From the NCBI GenBank assembly GCA_030528525.1, contig JAUMYT010000008.1, positions 1 through 64,000 on the forward strand: DNA of 64,000 bases, in the 5' to 3' direction. Source of the DNA: Pasteurellaceae bacterium. GTDB lineage: Bacteria; Pseudomonadota; Gammaproteobacteria; Enterobacterales; Pasteurellaceae. The notes under the pieces are model-generated. The model searched no databases and was not told the origin of the DNA. It saw only the letters and a list, made by a program, of their open reading frames with translations. The first letter of the stretch is position 1. Each line of letters begins with the position of its first letter. A program made the position numbers and the translations under genes. Below are positions 48,643-56,455 of this stretch, in pieces.

Positions 48643-49752
48643 ATGAAAGTATCAGATTTTATTTTAGATTTCAAAGGTAATATAAAGCATGCAGATAACG
48701 GATTTTGTAGAGTTAGAATTTTTACAGCCCAAAAAAAGATTATCGTTATTCTAACTGAGCTTGATAATAATGATGGTCAATCAGTAACTAATTGTATTGA
48801 GCATATCATAAAATACTTAAACAAAATGGGATATGTGTGTGGTAATGCTATTTTTATTGAACACTATGAAGACTATGATAAAAAAGACAGTTATACACCA
48901 TTTAAGTTTGATATTGTTACTTTAAGTTCTGAAAATACTAACCCAGAATGGGAATCTATTTCTCTAAATAGTTTAGTTAATTTAATCGATGATGGGAAAT
49001 CTTTTATTCTCGAACTAGCATCTAATAGCTTAGATAATAAATATATCTTTGATCGTACTACTCAGATAATCCAGTCTCATAGTACATTTTATACTAAAAA
49101 ATATCATCAAAACCCAGAATATACTCGTAGATATCTCGAGATTGAAAAGAATAAAAAATCCAAATCTGAATTTAAGAAACTTATTGAAAATGGCGTAAAA
49201 GAGAGAAGTGATATTCTTCCTTTCTTACAGTCTGATTTATCTTTATTAGGAGAGATGTATGCACATCCTAATGATGAATATATTGTAATACCTGAATTCC
49301 CTTTGAATGATGGATTTATTGATTTTGTTGTATTTACTGGAAGATCCAGAATGGATGTTATTCTTATTGAGGTAAAAGGAGCAGAGTTTAAGTTACTAAA
49401 TCCAACTGGATATAAAGATTTTCACAATAATATTCATAAAGCAGCAAAACAGATAAGAGATAGAATAGATATTGCTATTTATCAAAGATATGATGAATTC
49501 AGAAAGGAATGCCATAATATTAGAGATAAAATCGAAAATAGTTCTTTCAAAAATAAACACTTACTAAGTCCAACAGGAAAACTCTTAGTTGATCCTGATA
49601 AAGATATTTGTATTAGAACTGTAATTATTGGTGGTAGAAGTCAAAATGATTATGAAGAAAGCAGGGAAAGACATAAGTATGAGCGTGAGCATGCGATCCC
49701 AATAGAATTAGATTCTTGGGACTCTTGGATAAGTAGGCTAAATAGAGATTAG
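48643..49752 (+). CDS. Shedu-like PD-(D/E)xK nuclease (DUF4263), candidate anti-phage
   Basis: This 369-residue protein has a C-terminal nuclease core: FLQSDLSLLGEMYAHPNDEYIV, GFIDFVVF (metal Asp), then about 12 residues on ILIEVKGAEF (the ExK), and downstream HKAAKQIRDRID. This is the SduA/DUF4263 layout, in which one nuclease protein defends against phage. The N-terminal 180 residues are a variable sensor-like domain. The gene is very AT-rich, without uptake-signal elements. It sits between the BtrH-like gene (24 bp) and the ABC ATPase (7 bp). Confidence 0.7.
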   Translation: MKVSDFILDFKGNIKHADNGFCRVRIFTAQKKIIVILTELDNNDGQSVTNCIEHIIKYLNKMGYVCGNAIFIEHYEDYDKKDSYTPFKFDIVTLSSENTNPEWESISLNSLVNLIDDGKSFILELASNSLDNKYIFDRTTQIIQSHSTFYTKKYHQNPEYTRRYLEIEKNKKSKSEFKKLIENGVKERSDILPFLQSDLSLLGEMYAHPNDEYIVIPEFPLNDGFIDFVVFTGRSRMDVILIEVKGAEFKLLNPTGYKDFHNNIHKAAKQIRDRIDIAIYQRYDEFRKECHNIRDKIENSSFKNKHLLSPTGKLLVDPDKDICIRTVIIGGRSQNDYEESRERHKYEREHAIPIELDSWDSWISRLNRD

Positions 49753-49758
49753 TAGAAT

Positions 49759-50484
49759 ATGCTACAAGTATTTAATTTATCTCACATTTATACTGGTTCT
49801 ACGGAATATAGCTTACAAAACATCAATCTGCATATCCAACCAGGCGAAGCCATTGGTTTGCTCGGACCGAACGGAGCAGGGAAAACCACGTTGATGTCGT
49901 TGCTCACGGGGTTGCAAGCGGTGCAATCGGGGGAAATTTTGTTTGAGGGCGTGCCGTTTGAGCAGTTGTCCAAATCTCAACGCCATCAAATTTCCCTTGT
50001 GCCACAAGATTTTGCGTTCTATCCGTTGCTTTCGGTATGGGAAAATCTGACATTTTTTGCGGCACTTTATCATCTTAAAGACAAAGCACATTTGGAAAAT
50101 TTGCTAGAGAAAACGGGCTTGCAAGATCATCGGTATAAACTCGCCAAACATTTGTCTGGAGGTTTAAAACGGCGGTTAAATTTTGCGATTGGCTTGATTA
50201 ACCGTCCGAAAGTGATTTTTCTTGATGAGATCACAGTGGGCATCGATCCTGCTTCTCGCCAGTTTATTTTAGAAAGTGTCGCCGCTCTCACTCGTCAAGG
50301 CATTACCGTGGTTTATACCTCCCACTATTTGCAAGAAATTGAGCAACTTTGTCAGCGGTTGGTGCTGTTAAATCAAGGTGAGCTGATCTATCAAGGTGAG
50401 ATTCAGCCGCTGATTGCACAACATCACTCTTTAGAGCGTTTCTATTTAGATTTTTTGGATAAACAGGTGGGAAAAACGTGTTAA
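49759..50484 (+). CDS. ABC transporter ATP-binding protein
   Basis: This 241-residue ATPase has Walker A GPNGAGKTT, Q-loop VPQDFAFYP, signature LSGGLKRRLNFA, Walker B VIFLDEI and the H-loop in VVYTSHYLQEIEQL. It is the ABC-2/DrrA-like class. It pairs with the permease that overlaps its 3' end and is presumably the exporter of the cluster product. Confidence 0.9.
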   Translation: MLQVFNLSHIYTGSTEYSLQNINLHIQPGEAIGLLGPNGAGKTTLMSLLTGLQAVQSGEILFEGVPFEQLSKSQRHQISLVPQDFAFYPLLSVWENLTFFAALYHLKDKAHLENLLEKTGLQDHRYKLAKHLSGGLKRRLNFAIGLINRPKVIFLDEITVGIDPASRQFILESVAALTRQGITVVYTSHYLQEIEQLCQRLVLLNQGELIYQGEIQPLIAQHHSLERFYLDFLDKQVGKTC

Positions 50485-51722
50485 TTGCCTCGATCTTCAA
50501 AGAACTTCGGCTATTAAGCCGTGATCTGCACGGTGTGGCGGTGCTGTTTATGATGCCGATTCTGTTTATGTTGATTATGTCCGCCGCCCTCAGCAATAAC
50601 AATGAGGTTCGCCAGCAAAATGCGATTGTGCTGTTAAGTGAGCCGAATAACGCCCTCAACCAAGATTTTTTCCACGCGTTACAAACGGAACATTGGCAGA
50701 TCAAACAAGCGGATTTGAGTGAGCTGACTGCCTACCAGCAGCGGCTACAAGGGGGGGAGTTCGAGCTACTTATTGCAAATTTTAACCGTGAACAGACCGC
50801 GTTATCCGAAGAAAAACCGCTGCAGTTGTGGCTCAATCCAAGTGTCGATCGCAGTTGGTTATTGGGCGTGAAGGGCGTGTTGCAAAAGCACTACACAGAG
50901 CAACGCCTTGCCCATTTTCTCACTAATAACTATATCACCCTAGAAAACAATAAACGCAAGCAGATCAAAGCGATCGAGAAAAAAGTCAATCAAGAGCTGG
51001 ATCAAAAATTTGCCCAAATCAACGCCTATCTAAGCCAAAATCCTTGGCAAGAAATTTATCTCAACCGCCAAGGGCAAGAGGTAGCGAAGCCCAATTCGGT
51101 GCAGCACAGCGTACCCGCGTGGCTAATTTTCGGCATGTTTTTCATTATGATTCCGCTCTCCAACGTGATGGCAATGGAACGCCAAACCAACACCATCACT
51201 CGCTTGCGAATGGCGAGAGCCTCGGCGTTCCAATTGATTATCGCCAAACTCATTCCCTATTTTTTGATCAATCAACTGCAATTTGTCGGAATGGTGGCAC
51301 TGGGCTATTTTGTGTTGCCGAAGCTAGATATGCCTGCCTTTAGCCTTTCAGGCGAATGGCTAGCGTATGCAGTGTTATCTTCTGCGGTGAGTTTCTCTGC
51401 ATTGGGTTATGGCTTGCTTGTTAGCGTGATTGCTCGTACCACCGAACACGCCGTGGTACTGGGCGGCGGCGGTATTATCATTATGGCAGCGATTGGCGGC
51501 ATTATGGTGCCGGTTTATGTGATGCCTGAACTGATGCAAACCATCGCCCAATTTTCACCGATGGGCTGGGCGTTAAGCGGTTTTCAGCAACTGTTGCTTA
51601 ATCAATACGAGTTAACCCAAATTGCAAATGTGTTGTGGAAACTCACCGCTTTCGGCGGTGCTACGCTGGGTTTAGCGGCGGCGATTTATCACCACCAGCT
51701 CAAAACGCAGGTACGATTTTAA
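50478..51722 (+). CDS. ABC-2 type transporter permease
   Basis: This 414-residue permease has one N-terminal helix, a large periplasmic loop of about 200 residues, then five C-terminal helices (from VPAWLIFGMFFIMIPLSN). It starts at GTG 50478 overlapping the ATPase stop by seven bases. It probably exports a lipid-like product. The loop contains a repeat-encoded LQGGEFELLIANF. Confidence 0.87.
   Translation: MLIASIFKELRLLSRDLHGVAVLFMMPILFMLIMSAALSNNNEVRQQNAIVLLSEPNNALNQDFFHALQTEHWQIKQADLSELTAYQQRLQGGEFELLIANFNREQTALSEEKPLQLWLNPSVDRSWLLGVKGVLQKHYTEQRLAHFLTNNYITLENNKRKQIKAIEKKVNQELDQKFAQINAYLSQNPWQEIYLNRQGQEVAKPNSVQHSVPAWLIFGMFFIMIPLSNVMAMERQTNTITRLRMARASAFQLIIAKLIPYFLINQLQFVGMVALGYFVLPKLDMPAFSLSGEWLAYAVLSSAVSFSALGYGLLVSVIARTTEHAVVLGGGGIIIMAAIGGIMVPVYVMPELMQTIAQFSPMGWALSGFQQLLLNQYELTQIANVLWKLTAFGGATLGLAAAIYHHQLKTQVRF
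50747..50780 (+). repeat. Uptake-signal-like element, G type
   Basis: ACAAGGGGG, GGAGTTCG and TATTGCAAAT are in register. It is coding in the permease. Confidence 0.65.
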
Positions 51723-51794
51723 CCCTTGCATTTGCTGGAGTTTTGTCTATAATCTCGCCAATTGTTGCTACATTACTACATAAGGAGGCAGCTG

Positions 51795-52061
51795 ATGACC
51801 ATTATGACCAGCCGTGAATTTAACCAACACCTTGGGCAAGCCCAAAAAGCCGCCCAAATTGCCCCTGTGATTATCACCAACCGAGGCGAGCCAAGCTATG
51901 TGCTGATGAGCTATGCGGAATATGCAAAACAACTCAACAAAAAGCCGTTTATCAGTGCATTTGATGCACTGGTACCCAGCGATCCTGCCCTAGCAGACAT
52001 TGAATTGGAGTTGCAGCCTCGTAGCCGTGGGCAACGCCGTCCTGTGGATTTGGAGGACTAA
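51795..52061 (+). CDS. Phd/YefM-family antitoxin
   Basis: This 88-residue antitoxin (TSREFNQHLGQAQKAAQIAPVIITNRGEPSYVLMSYAEYAK) has the Phd/YefM DNA-binding fold and a C-terminal tail that would thread the toxin. A strong AAGGAGG precedes ATG 51795. It is directly followed by the PIN toxin, with zero gap. Confidence 0.87.
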   Translation: MTIMTSREFNQHLGQAQKAAQIAPVIITNRGEPSYVLMSYAEYAKQLNKKPFISAFDALVPSDPALADIELELQPRSRGQRRPVDLED

Positions 52062-52478
52062 ATGTATTTGCTGGATACCAATATCATCAGCGAAATGCGT
52101 AAAGCTGCAAAAGGTAAAGCCAATCAGGGCGTAGTGGCGTGGCTTCTCACCATTCCAAAGGAGCAAATTTTTATCAACCCTATTATTTTGATGGAACTTG
52201 AACGTGGCATTTTGGGCTTGGAACGCAAAGATCCAGAGCAAGGCAGACGGCTACGCTTTTGGCTCGAATACGAAATTCACCCAGCCTTTGAGAATAAAAT
52301 CCTCCCCATCAATGCCGAAACCACCAAAATTTGTGCGACTTTACATATTCCAAATCACGCCCCTGAAAATGATGCGTGGATTGCGGCAAGTGCGATCCAG
52401 CATCGTTTTACCTTGGTCACTCGCAACACCGCCGATTTTGAACGCACGGGCGTGAAATTACTCAATCCTTTCAACTAG
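52062..52478 (+). CDS. vapC: VapC-like PIN-domain toxin
   Basis: This 138-residue ribonuclease has PIN acidic residues in LLDTNIISEM, ILMELERGI, ENDAWIAASA and VTRNTADF. VapC toxins cut tRNA or rRNA when their antitoxin is lost. The pair lies between the exporter and the first carrier protein, co-directional, and it contains no uptake-signal element. Confidence 0.9.
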   Translation: MYLLDTNIISEMRKAAKGKANQGVVAWLLTIPKEQIFINPIILMELERGILGLERKDPEQGRRLRFWLEYEIHPAFENKILPINAETTKICATLHIPNHAPENDAWIAASAIQHRFTLVTRNTADFERTGVKLLNPFN

Positions 52479-52487
52479 TTAACGAAA

Positions 52488-52772
52488 ATGAGCTACCAAT
52501 TTACCCTTGCCCCCACACAACTTGAAGACGAACTTAAAAAACTGATTGTGCAAGAGAGCGACAAAGACGATGTTGAGCCAGACGAGATCGCCGATGATGA
52601 GCCACTGTTTGGCGAACAGAGCCGTATTCAGTTGGATTCGCTCGATGCGTTACAAATTGCCGTGGCGTTGCAAGCCCATTTTGGCGTGCGTTTGCAAGGT
52701 GATCGAATGGTGCGTAAGCATATGATGTGCGTGCGAGATCTTGCCCAATTTATCCGTGAGAGCCACCAATGA
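52488..52772 (+). CDS. Acyl carrier protein (1)
   Basis: This 94-residue carrier protein has the phosphopantetheine serine in QLDSLDALQIA, preceded by an acidic EIADDEPLFGE stretch. It overlaps the ketosynthase start by four bases. It needs activation by a phosphopantetheinyl transferase such as that at 9127. Confidence 0.85.
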   Translation: MSYQFTLAPTQLEDELKKLIVQESDKDDVEPDEIADDEPLFGEQSRIQLDSLDALQIAVALQAHFGVRLQGDRMVRKHMMCVRDLAQFIRESHQ

Positions 52773-53827
52773 GTGTCTATCTCAACGGCTCAAGCCGCCT
52801 GCAACGGGGGCTGTTTTCAGACCACATTTTGCAAAAACGCACCGCTTGTCAGCTTGGTCAAACGGTCGATCTCCCCTATTTTAATCTGTTTGAATCGCCG
52901 CTCTTGCCTCTGTCTGAACTGTATCGCCTGATCGATGAACAGATTGAACAAGCCCTCGCTCAAGCGGGCTGGGCGAAGCTCGAACGCTCAAACATCCCGA
53001 TTTTTCTTGGCTCCACGGGCTATGTGATTGCCGATTGTGAATATCGTTTACAACACAATCAGCCCTTGCCAACCGAATACAGTCTCGCGGTAATTGGCGA
53101 TCATTTACGCCAACGCTATCAAACCGAAGTGTACAGCCTCGCCACCTCCTGCACCTCGTCCGCCCAAGGCATTCATTACGCCGAGCAAATGATCCGCCAA
53201 GGCGTATGCGACAAGGCTTTGGTGATTGGCTTTGAAAGCTTTAACCGCCTCACCTTTGAACATTTCCACGCAATGAACTTGCTTGCCGACCGCACGCCCT
53301 ATCTGCCCCTATTTGAACCGAACGGCATTGTGCTGGGCGAAGGCTTGGCGTGCGTGGCGTTATCGAACCAACCTCACCACGCCTTCACCGCCGAACTGCT
53401 CGGCTTCCACAGCCTCACCGATAACCAAAATTTAACCAACAGTGATGAACGCCAATTTCACCACTTAATCGAGCAGATTTTAGCCAAAGCAGGCCTCCGA
53501 GCAGAGCAGATCGCAGGGGTAAAAGTGCACGGCGTAGGCGGGCAGAGCGATGAAATGGAATGCCAATTACTTGCCCAATATTTTCCGCAAAGCCGCTGGA
53601 TTGTAGCGAAGGCGTATTTAGGGCATACCCTCGGTGCAACGGGGGTGGTTGAAACCGCCTTTTTGCAAAATTGCCTCTGGCACGGGCGATTGCCGAGTTT
53701 GCAAAATCTCGCCGTTTCTCACCCCCTTGCCACCGAGCAATGGTTACCAAATGGCTACTATTTGAACTATTTTCTTGGCTTTGGCGGCAGCCACGTTGGC
53801 TGGGTGTTACGTTGGGAGAAAGCATAA
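52769..53827 (+). CDS. Ketosynthase (KAS I/II type)
   Basis: This 352-residue KS has Cys in LATSCTSSAQG, His in KVHGVGGQSDE and His in AKAYLGHTLGATG, a full C-H-H triad. It groups with the aryl-polyene/type II polyketide ketosynthases in neighbourhood and layout. The N-terminus is short for the family. Four uptake-signal-like elements fall in this gene. Confidence 0.85.
   Translation: MSVYLNGSSRLQRGLFSDHILQKRTACQLGQTVDLPYFNLFESPLLPLSELYRLIDEQIEQALAQAGWAKLERSNIPIFLGSTGYVIADCEYRLQHNQPLPTEYSLAVIGDHLRQRYQTEVYSLATSCTSSAQGIHYAEQMIRQGVCDKALVIGFESFNRLTFEHFHAMNLLADRTPYLPLFEPNGIVLGEGLACVALSNQPHHAFTAELLGFHSLTDNQNLTNSDERQFHHLIEQILAKAGLRAEQIAGVKVHGVGGQSDEMECQLLAQYFPQSRWIVAKAYLGHTLGATGVVETAFLQNCLWHGRLPSLQNLAVSHPLATEQWLPNGYYLNYFLGFGGSHVGWVLRWEKA
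52801..52836 (+). repeat. Uptake-signal-like element, C-shifted type (half of a composite)
   Basis: GCAACGGGGG, CTGTTTTC and ATTTTGCAAAA share their AT centre with a canonical core on the opposite strand at 52849. Confidence 0.55.
52820..52849 (-). repeat. Canonical-core uptake signal (other half of the composite)
   Basis: On the minus strand ACAAGCGGT is followed after seven bases by TTTTGCAAAA. It faces the element at 52801. Confidence 0.6.
53636..53670 (+). repeat. Uptake-signal-like element, C-shifted type
   Basis: GCAACGGGGG, TGGTTG and CTTTTTGCAAAA. It is coding (FLQNCLW) in the ketosynthase. Confidence 0.5.
53697..53730 (-). repeat. Uptake-signal-like element, G type
   Basis: On the minus strand GCAAGGGGG, TGAGAAA and ATTTTGCAAA are in register. 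It is coding (LQNLAVSHPLA) in the ketosynthase. Confidence 0.7.
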
Positions 53828-54405
53828 TGCAACCGATTTACCTGCTCGCACAGCATCAATTTCTGATCGAAAATGCGGACGACAAATCCCTTCGCCAACA
53901 GCTCAAAACCCAAGGCGTAGATGCCCGCCGACTCAGCCGTTTCAGCCAATTGGCGTTGCTCGGTGCCTTGCCGTTACAGCCGCAAATCTCACCGAACACT
54001 TCCATTTACCTCGGCTCACGCTTTGCCTCGCCAAGCAAATTCAACAAAATGTTCCAACAGCTCAACCAGCAGGATCTGCCCAGCCCCTTGGATTTTATGG
54101 CGAACCTGAACAACGCCGCCACGTTTCAGCTGGCACAAACGCTGCACATGCACGGCACTACGCTGTTTTTAGCGGTGAATGCCGCCACGTTGCTCCAGCC
54201 GTTACAACTTGCCACTCTTGAACTTCAGAAAGCCGAACCTGCCATGGCGTTGGTCGGCTGGGCGTGGGAAAACCCTGATCCTAACGGCAAACACGGCAGC
54301 CATTGGCTATTGTTAAGCAACCACCCACCAGAAAATGCGACACCTTTCGTGCAAGGCGAAAAGGAGCTAAGGCAATCACTACATAATCTGTTTCAGATCG
54401 TGTAA
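53827..54405 (+). CDS. Ketosynthase-like accessory protein without active cysteine
   Basis: This 192-residue protein resembles only the N-terminal half of a ketosynthase (SPLDFMANLNNAATFQLAQTL then TTLFLAVNAATLLQPLQ). The position of the catalytic cysteine reads Asn. It probably acts as a partner or scaffold, as in aryl-polyene clusters. Its start overlaps the ketosynthase stop (TAATG). Confidence 0.65.
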   Translation: MQPIYLLAQHQFLIENADDKSLRQQLKTQGVDARRLSRFSQLALLGALPLQPQISPNTSIYLGSRFASPSKFNKMFQQLNQQDLPSPLDFMANLNNAATFQLAQTLHMHGTTLFLAVNAATLLQPLQLATLELQKAEPAMALVGWAWENPDPNGKHGSHWLLLSNHPPENATPFVQGEKELRQSLHNLFQIV

Positions 54406-54406
54406 A

Positions 54407-55189
54407 ATGGCGACAATTTCAACTGCTCAAAAACCCAAAATGAATGCAATATGTCACTTCTCGTTTAACCTGCTCGGCTGGCACATTGTCTGCAATAAAT
54501 TATTAAGCGAAGACGATTGGCAGCTCGGCGAGGCTCACTGGCAACAAAATGCTGCACAATGGCAAGATTTCGCCCCAAAACTTGCGTTTTTGCCACCATT
54601 AAAACGCCGCCGTTTAAGCGAATCGGCTCGGCTGTTTTTTGAAGCGGCGTGGGATCTCACCACCGACAACGCCGAAATGCCTGTGGTGTATGCCTCGCAA
54701 AACAGCGAAATTAACCGCAGTTTTGCGTTGTGGCAAAGTTTGTTGCAAGAAGGCGATGTGTCGCCGACCTCATTTAGTTTGTCGGTGCATAACGCGTTGA
54801 TTGGGCAATGGTCGGAATTGCGTCAAGTGAAAAGCGAGATGACCGCCATCACTGCTCAACAAGACAATTTAGAACTGGCTTTAATGGAAGCCTATTTGTT
54901 GCTAAACGAAGGGCATTCTAAGGTGTTAGTCGTGGTGGCAGAATCACCGTTAGACGAAAAATACAATGCCCAACCGATTGAACGCCAGCCGTTTGCCTAT
55001 GCGTTGGCGATGGTGGTGGAAAAAGGCAATCAGTATCAACTGACTCGTCAGCCGCTACAAGGGGGGGAGAAACCTCAAGATTTTGCAAAAGACAATACGC
55101 TCTTTTGGGTGCAACAGCAACATTTAGGGGCAACTCACTGGCAAACGGCAAGTAGCCGTCAAGGATATTGGCAATGGCAGAAAAACTAG
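54407..55189 (+). CDS. Ketosynthase chain-length-factor-like protein
   Basis: This 260-residue protein matches the 'beta-ketoacyl synthase, N-terminal' chain-length-factor family of aryl-polyene clusters: VVYASQNSEINRSFALWQSLLQEGDVSPTSFSLSVHNALIGQWS. It has no cysteine at the catalytic site, and the chain-length role is inferred. The start may instead be ATG 54440 (MNAICHFSF). It contains a repeat-encoded LQGGEKPQDFAK. Confidence 0.75.
   Translation: MATISTAQKPKMNAICHFSFNLLGWHIVCNKLLSEDDWQLGEAHWQQNAAQWQDFAPKLAFLPPLKRRRLSESARLFFEAAWDLTTDNAEMPVVYASQNSEINRSFALWQSLLQEGDVSPTSFSLSVHNALIGQWSELRQVKSEMTAITAQQDNLELALMEAYLLLNEGHSKVLVVVAESPLDEKYNAQPIERQPFAYALAMVVEKGNQYQLTRQPLQGGEKPQDFAKDNTLFWVQQQHLGATHWQTASSRQGYWQWQKN
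55057..55090 (+). repeat. Uptake-signal-like element, G type
   Basis: ACAAGGGGG, GGAGAAA and ATTTTGCAAAA are in register. It is coding in the chain-length-factor-like gene. Confidence 0.7.
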
Positions 55190-55935
55190 ACTGGCTCCGC
55201 CGTTTTCTTGCCACACTGTTTGGCTTTGTGCTATTTGGTGTGGTCGGTGTGTTGTTCAAATTGGTGCTACATCGCTATGCCAAGCACTATCCGCACCAAG
55301 ATCTCGCCACTCAACTGCAAGGGCGACAAATCGTCAGCCGCACTTGGCGTTTTTTTGTGCGTTATTTGGTTTGGTCGGGCATTTTATCGGTGAAATATCA
55401 CGGCTTTGAACGGCTTGGCAGACCAGGGCAACTGGTGCTAGCCAATCATCCCTCGCTGCTTGATGTAGTGCTGATTTTCAGCCAAGAACCTCGCTTTAAT
55501 TGCATTGTGAAGAAAGATTTAATGCACAACCCTGCGATGGTCAGCCCAATCAAAGCCTGTGGATTTGTGCCGAACACCGAATCGGAAGAGTTGCTCGAAC
55601 AATGCCACACCATTTTGCAAGAGCAGCCGTTACTGCTGTTTCCTGAAGGCACTCGTACGGGCTGGGACGGCGTGGTGAAATTGCACCGTGGTGCGGTGTC
55701 GATTGGCTTGCGTAGTGCGAAGGTGATCACCCCGATTGTGATCAAAATGCGACCGCTCAATTTTAAAAAAGGGCAGCCGTGGTATAAAATTCCGACACGC
55801 CGTATTGAATACGAATTAACCGTAGGCGAAGACATCGATCCACAACAATGGCTGGCGGAAAAACCGTTGCCAATTGCCTCTCGCCGTTTAAATCAATACT
55901 TAGAAGATTATTTCAATTCACACACAAAGGAATAA
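55174..55935 (+). CDS. PlsC-family acyltransferase of the cluster
   Basis: This 253-residue membrane acyltransferase has an N-terminal helix (ATLFGFVLFGVVGVLF), motif I NHPSLLD and motif III FPEGTRTGWDG. It resembles the acyltransferases that attach aryl polyenes to a lipid or glycolipid anchor. It is distinct from the housekeeping PlsC at 40458. ATG 55174 follows AAGGAT and overlaps the preceding gene by 16 bp. Confidence 0.85.
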   Translation: MAEKLDWLRRFLATLFGFVLFGVVGVLFKLVLHRYAKHYPHQDLATQLQGRQIVSRTWRFFVRYLVWSGILSVKYHGFERLGRPGQLVLANHPSLLDVVLIFSQEPRFNCIVKKDLMHNPAMVSPIKACGFVPNTESEELLEQCHTILQEQPLLLFPEGTRTGWDGVVKLHRGAVSIGLRSAKVITPIVIKMRPLNFKKGQPWYKIPTRRIEYELTVGEDIDPQQWLAEKPLPIASRRLNQYLEDYFNSHTKE

Positions 55936-55938
55936 AAA

Positions 55939-56199
55939 ATGGAACTCGAATTACAACTGAAACAACTGATCATTGATAGCCTTGCCCTTGAAGATATGAG
56001 CGTAGAAGAGATTGACACCGATGCTCCGCTTTTTGGTGACGACGGCTTAGGCTTAGACTCGGTCGATGCCCTTGAACTAGGTTTGGCAGTGCAAAAAACC
56101 TTTGGATTACAATTAGATAGCGAACAACACAATTTACGTGAACACTTTGAAAGTGTCGCCACCCTTGCCCAATTTATCCGCTCGCAAAAAGGGGAATAA
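55939..56199 (+). CDS. Acyl carrier protein (2)
   Basis: This 86-residue carrier protein has the modification serine in GLGLDSVDALELGLA. It is one of two carrier proteins in tandem, as in aryl-polyene clusters (ApeE/ApeF-like). Confidence 0.88.
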   Translation: MELELQLKQLIIDSLALEDMSVEEIDTDAPLFGDDGLGLDSVDALELGLAVQKTFGLQLDSEQHNLREHFESVATLAQFIRSQKGE

Positions 56200-56200
56200 A

Positions 56201-56455
56201 ATGACAGAACAAGAGATCCAACAACTGCTGACCGAGGCGTTGGTGTCGTTATTTGAAGTGGACGAAAGCAAAATCACGCTCGATACGCACTTATACGAAG
56301 ATTTAGAGATCGACAGCATTGATGCCATCGACTTGATCGACTACATCAAACGCCAAACGGGGCATAAATTGCAAGCGGAAGATTTCCGCAACGTGCGTAC
56401 CGTACGTGATGTGATCGAGGCGGTGCAAAAAATCAGCACACAAGCGGACGCTTAA
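56201..56455 (+). CDS. Acyl carrier protein (3)
   Basis: This 84-residue carrier protein has the serine in LEIDSIDAIDLIDYI. It is separated by one base from the previous gene. Its stop shares a base with the ligase start (TAATG). Confidence 0.88.
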   Translation: MTEQEIQQLLTEALVSLFEVDESKITLDTHLYEDLEIDSIDAIDLIDYIKRQTGHKLQAEDFRNVRTVRDVIEAVQKISTQADA

